From NCBI GenBank assembly GCA_044224515.1, contig JBGAKH010000004.1:310001-374000 (forward strand): a stretch of DNA of 64,000 bases, written 5' to 3'. The DNA comes from JBBATK01 sp044224515 (GTDB taxonomy: Bacteria; Bacteroidota; Ignavibacteria; Kapaibacteriales; NICIL-2). This document shows positions 10,158-19,401 of this stretch, one piece after another (the stretch's first letter is position 1; each line of letters begins with the position of its first letter). The notes beneath the pieces were generated by a model. The model saw only the letters and a program-made list of their open reading frames with translations, was not told the DNA's origin and did no database searches. The position numbers were made by a program, and so were the translations under genes.

Positions 10158-10272
10158 CAATTGATAGTGTTCCTTAGAGTGTCGAATGGACCGAACTTCA
10201 AGCAGTTGATTTCCGGCGATTCGAACCAGTATCTCAAGGATATTGAGCATCGTTTTTCAAAGACGAAACCTT

Positions 10273-11064
10273 ATGGATAAGACATTAAACACCGCAGCAA
10301 CAGGCCTTAGCGCTCAGCAGAAGTACATCGAAATCATTTCGAATAACCTCGCGAACGTTAACACTACCGGTTTTAAGAAAACACGTCCGGAGTTTCAAGA
10401 TCTCCTTTATGAGACCATCCATCCTTATGGAAATACGCAAATGTCTAACGGCACCCCACTCAATGAGGTGCAGATAGGTAGTGGAACTGAGCTCGTGGCC
10501 ACAGCCAAAGAGTTTGGACAAGGGACTTTGACTCAAACCGGAAACATTCTCGACATGGCTATCAACGGAAATGGCTTCTTCCAGGTTCGCAAACCCGATA
10601 ACACGATAGTGTATACAAGAGATGGTTCGTTCACGATGGACCGCAATGGCACCATTGTAACGTCGCAGGGATATATCCTCGATCCTGAAATACGCGTGCC
10701 TTCTGAAGCTACTGATTTACGCATAAGTCGCGACGGTGTAATAACTGTCAAAGATGCCAAAGACATCGTAAGCGAGCGAGAGATTGGTCGTATTCAACTT
10801 GCGCGATTCGTGAATCCCGGCGGGCTTTCGGCAATAGGAGATAATGCCTATCAGCAAACCCCTGCTTCAGGAGAAGCTATCCTCGAAACACCCGGCTCCA
10901 ACAACACCGGTGAGATCGTGCAATCACAACTCGAAGGTTCAAATGTTGATCTCGTCACTGAAATGGTCAACATGATTGTGGCGCAACGAGCCTACGAAAT
11001 CAACTCGAAGTCAGTTAAAACCGCTGATGACATACTGAACACAGCAGTGAATCTGAAGCGATAA
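10273..11064 (+). CDS. flgG: Flagellar distal rod protein FlgG
   Basis: The distal rod subunit, connecting the rod to the hook. From the ATG at 10273 the protein has 263 residues, the usual FlgG length. An in-frame start 30 nt upstream would add a leader not seen in the family, so I prefer MDKTLNTAATG. It has the N-terminal rod motif (SNNLANVNTTGFKK, about 23-36) and the C-terminal motif (EGSNVDLVTEMVNMIVAQRAYE). It lies 115 bp after flgF and 37 bp before flgA, in the same transcription unit. Confidence 0.93.
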   Translation: MDKTLNTAATGLSAQQKYIEIISNNLANVNTTGFKKTRPEFQDLLYETIHPYGNTQMSNGTPLNEVQIGSGTELVATAKEFGQGTLTQTGNILDMAINGNGFFQVRKPDNTIVYTRDGSFTMDRNGTIVTSQGYILDPEIRVPSEATDLRISRDGVITVKDAKDIVSEREIGRIQLARFVNPGGLSAIGDNAYQQTPASGEAILETPGSNNTGEIVQSQLEGSNVDLVTEMVNMIVAQRAYEINSKSVKTADDILNTAVNLKR

Positions 11065-11101
11065 CTCTAACGAATTCTAGTCGGAACTTCTGCGAATTGA
11101 T

Positions 11102-11842
11102 ATGGAAAGAAATTTTAAAATCATTGTACTCGCTATTGCTCTGGGTCTACTGGCATGTGTTGAATTACTCAACGCACAACCGGTTGCCAAACCTTCACGC
11201 TTTAGCGCCGCTACCTTACGCTTGGGTGTGGAAGCCTTTTTGCACGATCGCTTGGAAGAAACCGACGAGTTTGAAATTGCAAAGGAGATTCCCGAGCAGC
11301 TGTTTACAGAGTCATTTGTTGTAGCTCGTTGTGATGCTTCACCTCAGAGCTTATCAGGTTCTACCAAAGTGCAAATCGTCTTTACGAAGAATGACAACAT
11401 TCTTCGTCGCATTTACGTGCCTGTGCGTATCAACCTGAAACGCAATGTCCCGGTCGCCACACGCATGATACCGCGTGGCGACGTAGTTCAAAACAGCGAT
11501 ATAGAGTATCGCCTTAGTGATGTTACCTACTTAAACGCAAAACTTGCCGATGATGTTATAGGAAAGCGCTTGACAACTACGGTATCCAAAGGTACAGTGT
11601 TGACGCAATCACATCTTGGCTCTGGTTCTGCAATTCAACGTGGTGACATAGTGAGTATCGTCGTTAAGAGCGGCGCTATCGCCGTCAAAGCAAGCGGTTC
11701 AGCTCTGGATGATGCTGTGGTAGGACAAAGTCTTCGTGTTCGTCGTGAAGACTCACAAGCGATAATCAATGGAGTAGTTGGCGATGACAAAACCGTCTAC
11801 GTAACTCTCCCTCAGCAAATGCCTTCATCGTCCCTTCGCTAA
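11102..11842 (+). CDS. flgA: FlgA, P-ring assembly chaperone
   Basis: A periplasmic chaperone that helps FlgI assemble into the P ring around the rod. It has 246 residues, with a signal peptide at 1-26 (ending NAQ) and a C-terminal SAF-like domain from about 115 on (VATRMIPRGDVV, then a GSGSAIQRGDIVSIV stretch and the terminal beta-rich part). Its place between flgG and flgH matches other bacteria with a flgG-flgA-flgH-flgI order. No clear Shine-Dalgarno sequence precedes the ATG. Confidence 0.85.
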   Translation: MERNFKIIVLAIALGLLACVELLNAQPVAKPSRFSAATLRLGVEAFLHDRLEETDEFEIAKEIPEQLFTESFVVARCDASPQSLSGSTKVQIVFTKNDNILRRIYVPVRINLKRNVPVATRMIPRGDVVQNSDIEYRLSDVTYLNAKLADDVIGKRLTTTVSKGTVLTQSHLGSGSAIQRGDIVSIVVKSGAIAVKASGSALDDAVVGQSLRVRREDSQAIINGVVGDDKTVYVTLPQQMPSSSLR

Positions 11843-12077
11843 GTGCTAGCATTTGGATGATGTGAGAAACATCACGGTTGTTAGAAGAGCATCATTGAGT
11901 CCGCAAAGCACGCCAGTGTACTAACAGTGCACGAGCTCGACTCCAAAGTTTGAAACTCGCAACACGGCGTAAGCATTCAAGAGGCGAGCTTCGAACTCTG
12001 CCCTGAGATAGTTGAAGATCGCATTTGGGATTGGTATTCGGTAGTAGTATTCAGGATTGGAATTCAGGAGGAACAGT

Positions 12078-12659
12078 ATGAAAACACTTCACATCACTTG
12101 TCTTGTCATTTTCTGCTCTGTGCTCAACGGCCTTGAGCTTCGTGCACAATTTGGAGAAGCCGCAACACGCAGCATGTTTAGCGACTTCAAATCGTATCGC
12201 AAAGGTGACGCGTTAACCATTCTGATTGTAGAAGATGTTCAAGCCGATAACGGAGCGCGTACAAACTCATCGACCGCAACGAACCTATCGGTAGGTGTCA
12301 ACGGTTCACTGAACTCATCCCAGGCAAACATTAGTGGCGGCATCGGAAGCGGGAATAGTTTTAATGGCAATGCGACCACTTCGCGAAGCGAGAACGTAAA
12401 AGCAAAGCTCACCGCCCGCATAACCGATGCTGAAAACTTAAACGCGATTAAGATCGAAGGACGTCGCACGGTAACCATTAACGGCGAAACACAAGTAATT
12501 GTCATCAGCGGCATTATACGGTACATCGACATCTCCCCGGAGAACACTATCTATTCGTATAACATCGCGGATCTTACTCTGTCGTACAACGGTGAAGGTA
12601 CCATCACAAAAGCACAGGAACCCGGCTTGTTTACGAAATTCTTACGTTTCTTGTTTTAG
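12078..12659 (+). CDS. flgH: Flagellar L-ring protein FlgH, apparently without a lipobox
   Basis: Forms the outer-membrane L ring, through which the rod turns. The start at 12078 is set by an AGGAGG 6 nt upstream, giving 193 residues; an in-frame ATG at 12057 lacks this support. The family core is clear: SMFSDFKSYRKGDALTILIV near 35-55, a serine/asparagine-rich segment, and the C-terminal EGRRTVTINGETQVIVISG and ISPENTIYSYNIADL parts. FlgH is normally a lipoprotein, but here the signal peptide ends RAQ and the only cysteines sit inside the hydrophobic segment with no good lipobox. It is also short for the family (usual about 220-230). Confidence 0.9.
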   Translation: MKTLHITCLVIFCSVLNGLELRAQFGEAATRSMFSDFKSYRKGDALTILIVEDVQADNGARTNSSTATNLSVGVNGSLNSSQANISGGIGSGNSFNGNATTSRSENVKAKLTARITDAENLNAIKIEGRRTVTINGETQVIVISGIIRYIDISPENTIYSYNIADLTLSYNGEGTITKAQEPGLFTKFLRFLF

Positions 12660-12742
12660 TATAGTCCGAACACTTGGTGGTATACCATGCTTCCCTTTTA
12701 GGTATTATTCGTTACAAACACGACATAGAAATCGTTACTATC

Positions 12743-13837
12743 ATGAAAACAACTACGTTTCTTCTGGTACTTAGCCTATGTATTCAAACTACATTCGCAT
12801 CGCGCATTAAGGATGTAGCGAGTATTGAAGGAGCAACCGGTGTGCAAGTCGTGGGATACGGCCTTGTGACAGGTCTCAATCAAACCGGCGATTCACAGCG
12901 TTCCGGCTTTGCAGTGCAATCCGTGATCAATATGTTGAAGCGCTTTGGGGTAACACCCAAGGACGTGAACTTGCGTACACGAAATGTCGCTGCTGTTATG
13001 GTCACGGCAACCATTCCGGTGTTCATGAAAAAAGGAGCAAAAATTGATGTCAGCGTGTCGAGTAGTGGCGACGCGGAGTCCCTACAAGGTGGAATCCTTC
13101 TTATGACTCCCCTTCAAGGTGCTGACGGAACATTCTACGGATTTGCACAAGGTTCCGTTAGTGTCGGTGGCTATGACGTACGCTCGCTCGGTTCACGTTC
13201 AGGACGAAATCTAACGACGAGTGGACGCGTTCCTGCCGGTGCCATTTTAGATCGCAATATTGAAGCGACCATTGTTCAAAACTCACAAATTCGAGTACTC
13301 CTACGCGATCCGGACTTTACAACCGCTACTCGCGTTACCGAGACCATCAACAAACTTCCAAGCCTATCGAATGCGGCTCAGACGATCGATGCAGGCACCG
13401 TTGCGGTAACTGTTCCCGGTGGGTCAACCCCGACACAGATCATGAGTCTTGTCTCCCAAATCGAATCGGCTCAAGTCAGCGTCGACGTAGTCGGACGTGT
13501 CGTCATCAACGAACGCACGGGTACCGTTGTGGTTGGAGGAAACGTTCAACTCCTCCCTGCTGTAGTGGCGCATGGCGGCTTAGAGATCCAAATACAAAAG
13601 AATGTCCAGCTTTCGCAACCGGCTCCCTTTAGTATGGGTACTTCACAACGGGCTGAAACCGCTCAAATCAATGCCCAAGAAGAGCGTAATGCTCCCGTTC
13701 TTCTACCCGCCGCTTCGACAGTAGAGGATGTGGCGAGTGCGCTTACCAGTCTAAAGGTAAGTCCACGAGATCTTATCGCAATCTTCCAAGCACTCAAAGA
13801 GTCCGGCTCGCTGCAAGGTGAGCTTATCATCCAGTAA
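12743..13837 (+). CDS. flgI: Flagellar P-ring protein FlgI
   Basis: Forms the periplasmic P ring in the peptidoglycan layer. From the ATG at 12743 it has 364 residues, with a signal peptide ending FAS and the mature start RIKDVASIEG that is typical of FlgI. Upstream in-frame ATGs would put extra residues in front of the signal peptide. Family hallmarks include VVGYGLVTGLNQTGD, NVAAVMVTATIP and VVINERTGTVVVGGNV. It follows flgH by about 80 bp. A hairpin about 55 bp after the stop may end this first flagellar transcript. Confidence 0.95.
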   Translation: MKTTTFLLVLSLCIQTTFASRIKDVASIEGATGVQVVGYGLVTGLNQTGDSQRSGFAVQSVINMLKRFGVTPKDVNLRTRNVAAVMVTATIPVFMKKGAKIDVSVSSSGDAESLQGGILLMTPLQGADGTFYGFAQGSVSVGGYDVRSLGSRSGRNLTTSGRVPAGAILDRNIEATIVQNSQIRVLLRDPDFTTATRVTETINKLPSLSNAAQTIDAGTVAVTVPGGSTPTQIMSLVSQIESAQVSVDVVGRVVINERTGTVVVGGNVQLLPAVVAHGGLEIQIQKNVQLSQPAPFSMGTSQRAETAQINAQEERNAPVLLPAASTVEDVASALTSLKVSPRDLIAIFQALKESGSLQGELIIQ

Positions 13838-13892
13838 GCCTGTGGGAGTTGCCCATCAATACGCGCTTTTCGCTTATAAACAGAACTTTTTA

Positions 13893-13924
13893 CGAGAAAC
13901 CCGGTCCAGAGGCCGGGTTTCTCG
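13893..13924 (+). terminator. Hairpin between flgI and flgJ, possible terminator
   Basis: A perfect 12-bp stem (13893-13904 with 13913-13924) closes an 8-nt loop. No clean T tract follows, so termination may be partial or Rho-assisted. A sigma-54-like sequence lies just after it. Confidence 0.55.
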
Positions 13925-13951
13925 CTTTCGCAGCACCTCCTAGCTGAAAAA

Positions 13952-13967
13952 TGGCAAGGATATTGAT
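13952..13967 (+). promoter_or_regulatory. Possible weak sigma-54 promoter before flgJ
   Basis: TGGCAAGGATATTGAT resembles TGGCAC-N5-TTGC with correct spacing, but the -12 GC is GA and the -24 box has one mismatch. Its place between a hairpin and flgJ supports a separate transcript for flgJ-flgN-flgK-flgL. Confidence 0.35.
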
Positions 13968-14017
13968 GGAAGAACTGTGTTGTATTGGATGACACATTTA
14001 AACGACCTAAAAGTCTC

Positions 14018-15019
14018 ATGGAAGAATCTGTAGCAAGTCTGCCACTGCAGACAAACATTGCCCTGCAGACCGCCCGCCTTGACCTTTTAAAAAAGGGTGG
14101 CGAAAAGTCTGCCCTCGGCGCATTATCTCCGGAAGCTAAAGCCGGTTATGCAAAAGCCGCGCGTGGTTTCGAGTCCATGTTCGTGCATGAGATGTACAAA
14201 TCCATGCGCGAAAGCATGCTAGCCAAAGACGATAAAGAGAAAGAAGAAGAAGGCGAAATGACCTTCGGCAATGATGCTCTTGAAGGCTTTACGGATATGC
14301 AGTTCGCAGACAGCATTTCGCAAGGTGGACGCGGAATGGGTATCGCGGAGATGGTGTATCGCCATCTAACCGGAGAGGATTCCCTACCTCAGTTGATAAC
14401 ACAAGGCGTTGCAACCCACGGACCGGCACTGCCTACACCAAAGACCAAAACAGATAGCTCTTCAGTATCGTCAGTATCATCGTCTTCAGATAGTCTAAAC
14501 AGCACGCCCTGGTTAGCGAAGCTAAACACCGGTGATCGTGCGACTGAGCCCGGTGGTGCATTCATCGAACGTATGAATGATAAGCTCGAACGCTTCGATA
14601 TCTACATCAGTTCTGCATCCGAAAAATTCGGAGTGCCGCAGGCACTCATTAAAGCAATCATCACTGCTGAATCAGCTGCAAATCCGAACGCTGTTTCACC
14701 GGTCGGAGCTAAAGGTCTCATGCAGCTTATGAACGGTACAGCCAAAGATCTCGAAGTAAGAAATCCTTTTGATCCCGGACAGAATATCAAAGGCGGGACA
14801 GAGTACATCGCTCGCATGCTCAAGCAATTCGGAAACCTGGATCATGCTGTTGCGGCTTACAACGCCGGACCGGGCAACGTCCAAAAACATAACGGTATCC
14901 CCCCGTTTGCCGAAACGCAAGCATATGTGCGTAAAGTGCGTCGCTATATGAATCAGTACAGGAGCCTAGCCGAAACGCAAACGGCAGGAATCACGGAAGA
15001 CTTGACATCAATGGAATAA
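14018..15019 (+). CDS. flgJ: FlgJ: rod-binding domain fused to an SLT lytic transglycosylase
   Basis: Caps the growing rod and opens the peptidoglycan for it. The N-terminal half (about 30-110) is the FlgJ rod-binding domain (ARGFESMFVHEMYKSMRE, later ISQGGRGMGIAEMV). A serine-rich linker follows, then a lysozyme-like SLT domain (about 185-315) with the catalytic glutamate in AIITAESAANPNAVS and the family motifs GAKGLMQLM and AYNAGPGNV. In enterobacteria the second domain of FlgJ is instead a glucosaminidase; fusions with SLT occur in other lineages. ATG 14018 gives 333 residues; an in-frame TTG at 13985 would add 11. The gene ends 4 bp before flgN. Confidence 0.88.
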   Translation: MEESVASLPLQTNIALQTARLDLLKKGGEKSALGALSPEAKAGYAKAARGFESMFVHEMYKSMRESMLAKDDKEKEEEGEMTFGNDALEGFTDMQFADSISQGGRGMGIAEMVYRHLTGEDSLPQLITQGVATHGPALPTPKTKTDSSSVSSVSSSSDSLNSTPWLAKLNTGDRATEPGGAFIERMNDKLERFDIYISSASEKFGVPQALIKAIITAESAANPNAVSPVGAKGLMQLMNGTAKDLEVRNPFDPGQNIKGGTEYIARMLKQFGNLDHAVAAYNAGPGNVQKHNGIPPFAETQAYVRKVRRYMNQYRSLAETQTAGITEDLTSME

Positions 15020-15023
15020 TGCC

Positions 15024-15476
15024 ATGGTAGGAACAATGTTTTACTCGGAGCTCTTCGGGCTTTTGACCTTGGAGCAAGAAATTCTCGAACGTGTTGTTGA
15101 TCTCGCAACGCAACAACAACAAGCTTTGATTCAGTTTAACTCAACGAGGATCGAGGAAATAGCGTGCGAACAAGATGTGTATGCTCGCCAAATGGAAGAA
15201 TGCGAACGACAACGCATCCGTTTGCTCTGCGCAACATTTGGAATCAGTGTCGCTGCATCACGCAATCTCAAACTCAGTCAGCTCGCAACCATGATCGACA
15301 CTGAACATGTGCAAGAACTGCAAGACTTTAAAGAGCGTATGCATGCTTTAACGCAGAACGTTCAGTTTGTCAATAGTGTCAATCGCGTCCTGGCTGTTCG
15401 CGGTCGTAACAGCGTGAAGTCAACGCTCGATCACGTCCGCTCGCAACGTCTCCATGTCGTCAACGCCTCGCTATAA
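15024..15476 (+). CDS. flgN: FlgN-like flagellar export chaperone
   Basis: A small, mostly helical protein of 150 residues, placed immediately before flgK and flgL as FlgN genes usually are. FlgN binds the C-terminal helices of FlgK and FlgL in the cytoplasm and delivers them to the flagellar export gate. The sequence shows long amphipathic helices (LTLEQEILERVVDLATQQQQ) but little conserved sequence, so the assignment leans on context, size and helical nature. ATG 15036 is an alternative start. Confidence 0.7.
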   Translation: MVGTMFYSELFGLLTLEQEILERVVDLATQQQQALIQFNSTRIEEIACEQDVYARQMEECERQRIRLLCATFGISVAASRNLKLSQLATMIDTEHVQELQDFKERMHALTQNVQFVNSVNRVLAVRGRNSVKSTLDHVRSQRLHVVNASL

Positions 15477-15491
15477 TTCTTAGGTACACTC

Positions 15492-16928
15492 ATGATAACA
15501 GCATTCGAAACTAGTTCTCGCGCATTGAAGGCTCAACAACGCGGGCTCGACGTTACCAGCAACAATATTGCCAACGTGAACACGCCCGGGTACACCCGCC
15601 AGGAAGCCATTATGGCGGAGACGGATCCTCTAGTGAATTCTCACGGACAATTCGGAACGGGCGTTGTTGCCAATGGTGTGAAACAATACCGTGAAGAGTG
15701 GCTTGACAGAGAAATGCGTAACGGTCTTTCCCGGCAAAGCGGATACAGCAGCGATTCGGCTATTTTTCAGCAGATCCAATCTCACCTGCAGGAGCCCGGC
15801 GATGCGGGATTGGACAGCTCAATGAGCGCTTTCTACTCAGCAGTCGAAAAGCTTTCGTCGAGTCCAAACGACCCGTCCATGCGACAAAGCTTTGCGAGTG
15901 CCGCCTCGAGTCTAGCAAACACCTTTAACTACGTAGGCAGTGGTTTAAGCAGCCTTCGCACAAACGTCTACAACAACCTCGGCACGAACATCAATCAGGT
16001 AAACCAGCTGTTAGCCGGTATCGCCGACATTAACAGTAGCTTGGCAATAACCAGAACCACCGATGGGCAAATGTCGTCGACGCTTACAGACAAGCAGAAT
16101 GTCCTTCTGGAGCAGTTATCCAAACTGGGCGACGTACAGGTAAGTCGAGTAAACGGCATCGCCAACGTCTCAATGAACGGTATGGCGGTTGTTGCCAACG
16201 ATAAGTCGATGAAGATGCAACTGCAGCAGTCGACTAACAGTTCTACCGGAGAAGTGAGCGCCGGTATCGCACTCTCCGACTGGAAAGGAAATCCGGTTGG
16301 CAGCTACATACCGGTAAGCGGAGAGTTATCCTCGCAAATGAAGTTCTACAATGTGACGCTCGATGACAAAGACAGCAGCGGTTCCTTCTCTCTTGCAAAG
16401 AACATCAACACGCTTGCAAACTCCTTTGCTACAAAAGTCAACGCTCTGAGTCAAACCGGCTATGGTTTGAATGACACCGGTACGACGCCGCCCGGACGAC
16501 TCCTGTTCACGACAACCGACGGCGGACCTATCAATGCATCGAATATTCAGTTTAACCCTGCATTGATTTCAAATCCGGATGATATTCCGGCAGCCTCCAT
16601 GTCCGGCGAGCCCGGTAACAACGACATCATTCGTCAGATCGGTCAAGTAGCCAATGACTCGACAACAGTCGGCAACCTAAGCGCATCACAGTTTTATGCT
16701 CAAACATTGACGACCGTAGCAAACATCGGCTCCGAGGCTACCAACGGTTCGGCCGTCGCAACCGCGACTGTGAATCAAGTAACGTCACAACGGGACGCAG
16801 CCGTTGGCGTGAATATGGATGAGGAAACCGTCAATATGATTAAGTACCAGCGAGCCTTTGAGGCCGCTGCGAGAATGATTTCCGTTACGTCGGAAATGAT
16901 GAAAACTATTGTCAACCTTGGAAGCTAG
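15492..16928 (+). CDS. flgK: Flagellar hook-associated protein 1, FlgK
   Basis: Forms the first hook-filament junction zone. It has 478 residues. The N-terminal D0 helix carries the rod/hook motif TSNNIANVNTPGYTRQEA (about 23-40). The middle has FlgK-type D1 helices (SSMSAFYSAVEKLSSSPND, about 110-130). The C-terminal end (MDEETVNMIKYQRAFEAAARMISVTSEMM) is typical. It is short compared with enterobacterial FlgK (about 550), meaning smaller exposed domains. It follows flgN by 15 bp and precedes flgL by 11 bp, so the three genes are surely cotranscribed. Confidence 0.95.
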   Translation: MITAFETSSRALKAQQRGLDVTSNNIANVNTPGYTRQEAIMAETDPLVNSHGQFGTGVVANGVKQYREEWLDREMRNGLSRQSGYSSDSAIFQQIQSHLQEPGDAGLDSSMSAFYSAVEKLSSSPNDPSMRQSFASAASSLANTFNYVGSGLSSLRTNVYNNLGTNINQVNQLLAGIADINSSLAITRTTDGQMSSTLTDKQNVLLEQLSKLGDVQVSRVNGIANVSMNGMAVVANDKSMKMQLQQSTNSSTGEVSAGIALSDWKGNPVGSYIPVSGELSSQMKFYNVTLDDKDSSGSFSLAKNINTLANSFATKVNALSQTGYGLNDTGTTPPGRLLFTTTDGGPINASNIQFNPALISNPDDIPAASMSGEPGNNDIIRQIGQVANDSTTVGNLSASQFYAQTLTTVANIGSEATNGSAVATATVNQVTSQRDAAVGVNMDEETVNMIKYQRAFEAAARMISVTSEMMKTIVNLGS

Positions 16929-16939
16929 GAGTACAGACC

Positions 16940-17938
16940 ATGAGAATCTCAACAAACTCGATCATCGGCCAGTACATGTCGAATTTGAGCGACATTAATG
17001 TTCGTATTCAACGTGAGAACATACAGTTGACAACAGGTCGCCAGATGGTAGATCTAAGTGATGATCCCAAAGCCGTTGGAAACATCCAATACTATAACGC
17101 CGCGATCGATCAAGCTACCAACTACATGAACAATGCCTCGTCGGCCATCGATCAGCTGACGAACACCTCCGACATTCTGGACTCGTTCTCATCTACCTTG
17201 CTCTCAATTCGTCAGACTGCAACAGATTCACTGCTGGTTGACAACAGCGACAAACTTCCGACACTGGGTGGTACGATTAAAACCATGCTGCATTCTCTCA
17301 TAGACAATGCAAACACGAACTTCAACGGGACCTACAGTTTTGCAGGAACAAAGAACACCGCAGCTTCGCTAAACCCTACTCCTCCCGCAACTAACAACTT
17401 GCCTTTCGAGTTGGTTCAGGATACGCCAACCGGCGCAAATCCATCCGGATTACGTGTGGTATTTAAAGGCAACTTGGAAAAACAAAGCGTCAATACTGCC
17501 GCCAATAGCAGCGAACAAGCCAATGTAACAGCCGACGAAGTTTTTGGTAGTGGCGGTCTGGGCGTGTTTAACACTGTCGTAGACCTCTACAACAAGTTGA
17601 TGTTCCGCGCAGACGGTAGTCCGCGCAATACCAGTTCCCAACCCTTTACGGCTGATGAAGAACATCAAATGCAGGATTCGATCAAACAGATCGCGGATGC
17701 TGTCGATTTTGTGGACAGAGGAAATGCAACCGTTGGCACGCGGCTAAATCGGATGCAGGCAATAAAAGATCAGATGAACAACGATATCTCGCGTACAAAA
17801 GACTTACGTTCAGGTGTAGAAGATGCGGATGTGGCTGAAACGATCATGCAGCTAAACAAAGATCAAATGGCACTACAGTACGCCATGCAGACCGGTACGA
17901 AACTCTTTGGTAAGACACTTATGGACTTTTTAGGATAA
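16940..17938 (+). CDS. flgL: Flagellar hook-associated protein 3, FlgL
   Basis: Forms the second junction zone, on which the filament grows. It has 332 residues and flagellin-like ends: MRISTNSIIGQYMSNL at the N terminus, with a GRQMVDLSDDPKAV stretch, and at the C terminus EDADVAETIMQLNKDQMALQ with KLFGKTLMDFL. It is the last flagellar gene in the window. No filament, motor or export gene is present here, so the rest of the flagellum must be encoded elsewhere. Confidence 0.92.
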   Translation: MRISTNSIIGQYMSNLSDINVRIQRENIQLTTGRQMVDLSDDPKAVGNIQYYNAAIDQATNYMNNASSAIDQLTNTSDILDSFSSTLLSIRQTATDSLLVDNSDKLPTLGGTIKTMLHSLIDNANTNFNGTYSFAGTKNTAASLNPTPPATNNLPFELVQDTPTGANPSGLRVVFKGNLEKQSVNTAANSSEQANVTADEVFGSGGLGVFNTVVDLYNKLMFRADGSPRNTSSQPFTADEEHQMQDSIKQIADAVDFVDRGNATVGTRLNRMQAIKDQMNNDISRTKDLRSGVEDADVAETIMQLNKDQMALQYAMQTGTKLFGKTLMDFLG

Positions 17939-18064
17939 CTCTTTGTGCGAAGATTTGGTGCACCCCCTGCTAACAAGTAGTACTTGAATAGCGAAGGATC
18001 TGCCGTCACTCGGCTTCGTCTGCGCTTCACCTTCATGTTCTTCACAAACAAATCGTTTTTGACT

Positions 18065-18098
18065 GTGCACGGCGCATATCGGTGCTGCGCCTGTGCAC
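18065..18098. terminator. Hairpin between convergent flgL and the DHH phosphoesterase gene
   Basis: GTGCAC-GGCGCA (18065-18076) pairs with TGCGCC-T-GTGCAC (18086-18098) with one bulged base and a 9-nt loop. It has no T tract on either strand. Its place between convergent genes suggests transcript ends meet here. Confidence 0.45.
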
Positions 18099-18127
18099 CC
18101 CATAACAGAACCGCCTGCACCAATACT

Positions 18128-19165
18128 TTAGAGACCCCTATCCTGAGCGTCGTAGGCAGCTTGTACAGCACCGAGTACAGCCTCGGTAGCCTCCGATAGA
18201 CTCATTCCTCTAATGCGCGCGCCTGCCGCATAGATATGTCCTCCACCTCCAAACTGTGCTGCAAGGCTATTCACGGTAAAGTTTCCCTTTGATCGAAATG
18301 ACACTTTGATTTCCCCGGTACTCTGTCTTTCCGCCAAAAGTACTCCGCAGTTTACTCCTTTGATAGACAAGGTCTGATGAACCGCGCTTTCCACAGCGTC
18401 CTCCGTACAGTTATGTCGGACGTACATTGACTGTGGTACTGTCATCAGGCACAGTCGATTGTTGCAATGCAGCGTCATATGGGCTACAGCGTCTGCTACT
18501 AATCTCGTTCGATCGATACTCCAAGAATTGTACATGGTGTCGTAGATCGAAACCGGGTCCGCTCCAAGTTCAAGCAGTTCAGCGACGATGTAGTGAGTTG
18601 CTGGACAAACCCTTGGAAATCGAAAATTTCCGCTATCGGCCATGATGCCGGCATACAGATTCGTAGCGATATCCTTGTCAAGTTCCTGCGGAAAGCACGT
18701 CGCTAAGAACTTGTAGACCAGCTCTGCTGTCGACGTGGCATCAACATCGTGAATAGCATAAGCGTAAAACTCTGCCGGATCCGTGTGGTGGTCAATCATC
18801 ACTACGTTGGATCGCAATGTGGCGATGAGCTCGCCATGCTCTCCGCATCGTTTTGGTACGTTGAAGTCGAGACATACAATAAGGTCGGCCGAGCTTATGG
18901 CAGCAGAATGAACACTCGCGTCAAACATCTCGATGTACTCAGTTCCAGGCAGAAAACTCAGGTTCTCAGGTGTGGGACTACTATTGATGACACGCACTTC
19001 TTTACCAAGCGCTCGAAGTGTACTTGCCAAGGCGCAGGTCGAGCCAATCGCATCAGCATCCGGATTAATATGTGTTGTCAAACAAAAAGAGTTTCGACTG
19101 CGAAGCTGCTCGGCGAGGGCATGAAACGAGGCCTCCAAGTATTGCGTTGGGATTTTTGGATTCAC
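18128..19165 (-). CDS. DHH/DHHA1-family phosphoesterase (NrnA-like oligoribonuclease / pAp phosphatase)
   Basis: A cytoplasmic metal-dependent phosphoesterase of 345 residues starting at GTG. The DHH domain carries NPDADAIGS (about 34-42) and IDHH (about 125), which bind the Mn ions. The C-terminal DHHA1 domain has the substrate-binding GGGH motif (FGGGGHIYAAG, about 305-315). NrnA-type members degrade 2-5 nt RNAs and dephosphorylate 3'-phosphoadenosine 5'-phosphate. This is the likely role, because length and domain order match, but cyclic-dinucleotide phosphodiesterases of the same superfamily cannot be fully excluded. It is convergent with flgL and divergent from the PASTA gene. Confidence 0.85.
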   Translation of the reverse strand: MNPKIPTQYLEASFHALAEQLRSRNSFCLTTHINPDADAIGSTCALASTLRALGKEVRVINSSPTPENLSFLPGTEYIEMFDASVHSAAISSADLIVCLDFNVPKRCGEHGELIATLRSNVVMIDHHTDPAEFYAYAIHDVDATSTAELVYKFLATCFPQELDKDIATNLYAGIMADSGNFRFPRVCPATHYIVAELLELGADPVSIYDTMYNSWSIDRTRLVADAVAHMTLHCNNRLCLMTVPQSMYVRHNCTEDAVESAVHQTLSIKGVNCGVLLAERQSTGEIKVSFRSKGNFTVNSLAAQFGGGGHIYAAGARIRGMSLSEATEAVLGAVQAAYDAQDRGL

Positions 19166-19192
19166 GATAGTGTTCTGTAAGACGGTGGGGGT

Positions 19193-19258
19193 GCACTATG
19201 CACTTTCTGCAAATCGACCGAATATCAGGCAAAATACGTCTTTTTTAGCACTATGCAC
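19193..19258. repeat. Paired GCACTATGCAC elements in a divergent intergenic region
   Basis: The 11-mer GCACTATGCAC occurs at 19193-19203 and 19248-19258, 55 bp apart (about five helical turns). The first copy is part of the inverted repeat GTGCA-cta-TGCAC. They lie between the divergent DHH and PASTA genes, as binding sites for a shared regulator might. Confidence 0.5.
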
Positions 19259-19401
19259 AGCGCATGGTCTCCCCCGTACACTCACCACGAAAAACGAAAA
19301 AACCTGCTCAACTATGCTGACTGCGCGCACGTCAACTTCGCTATTTGCAGCCCGGTGAATCGCACAGCCGTTGTTATCTTGCCTATAACTCTGAAGCTAC
19401 T

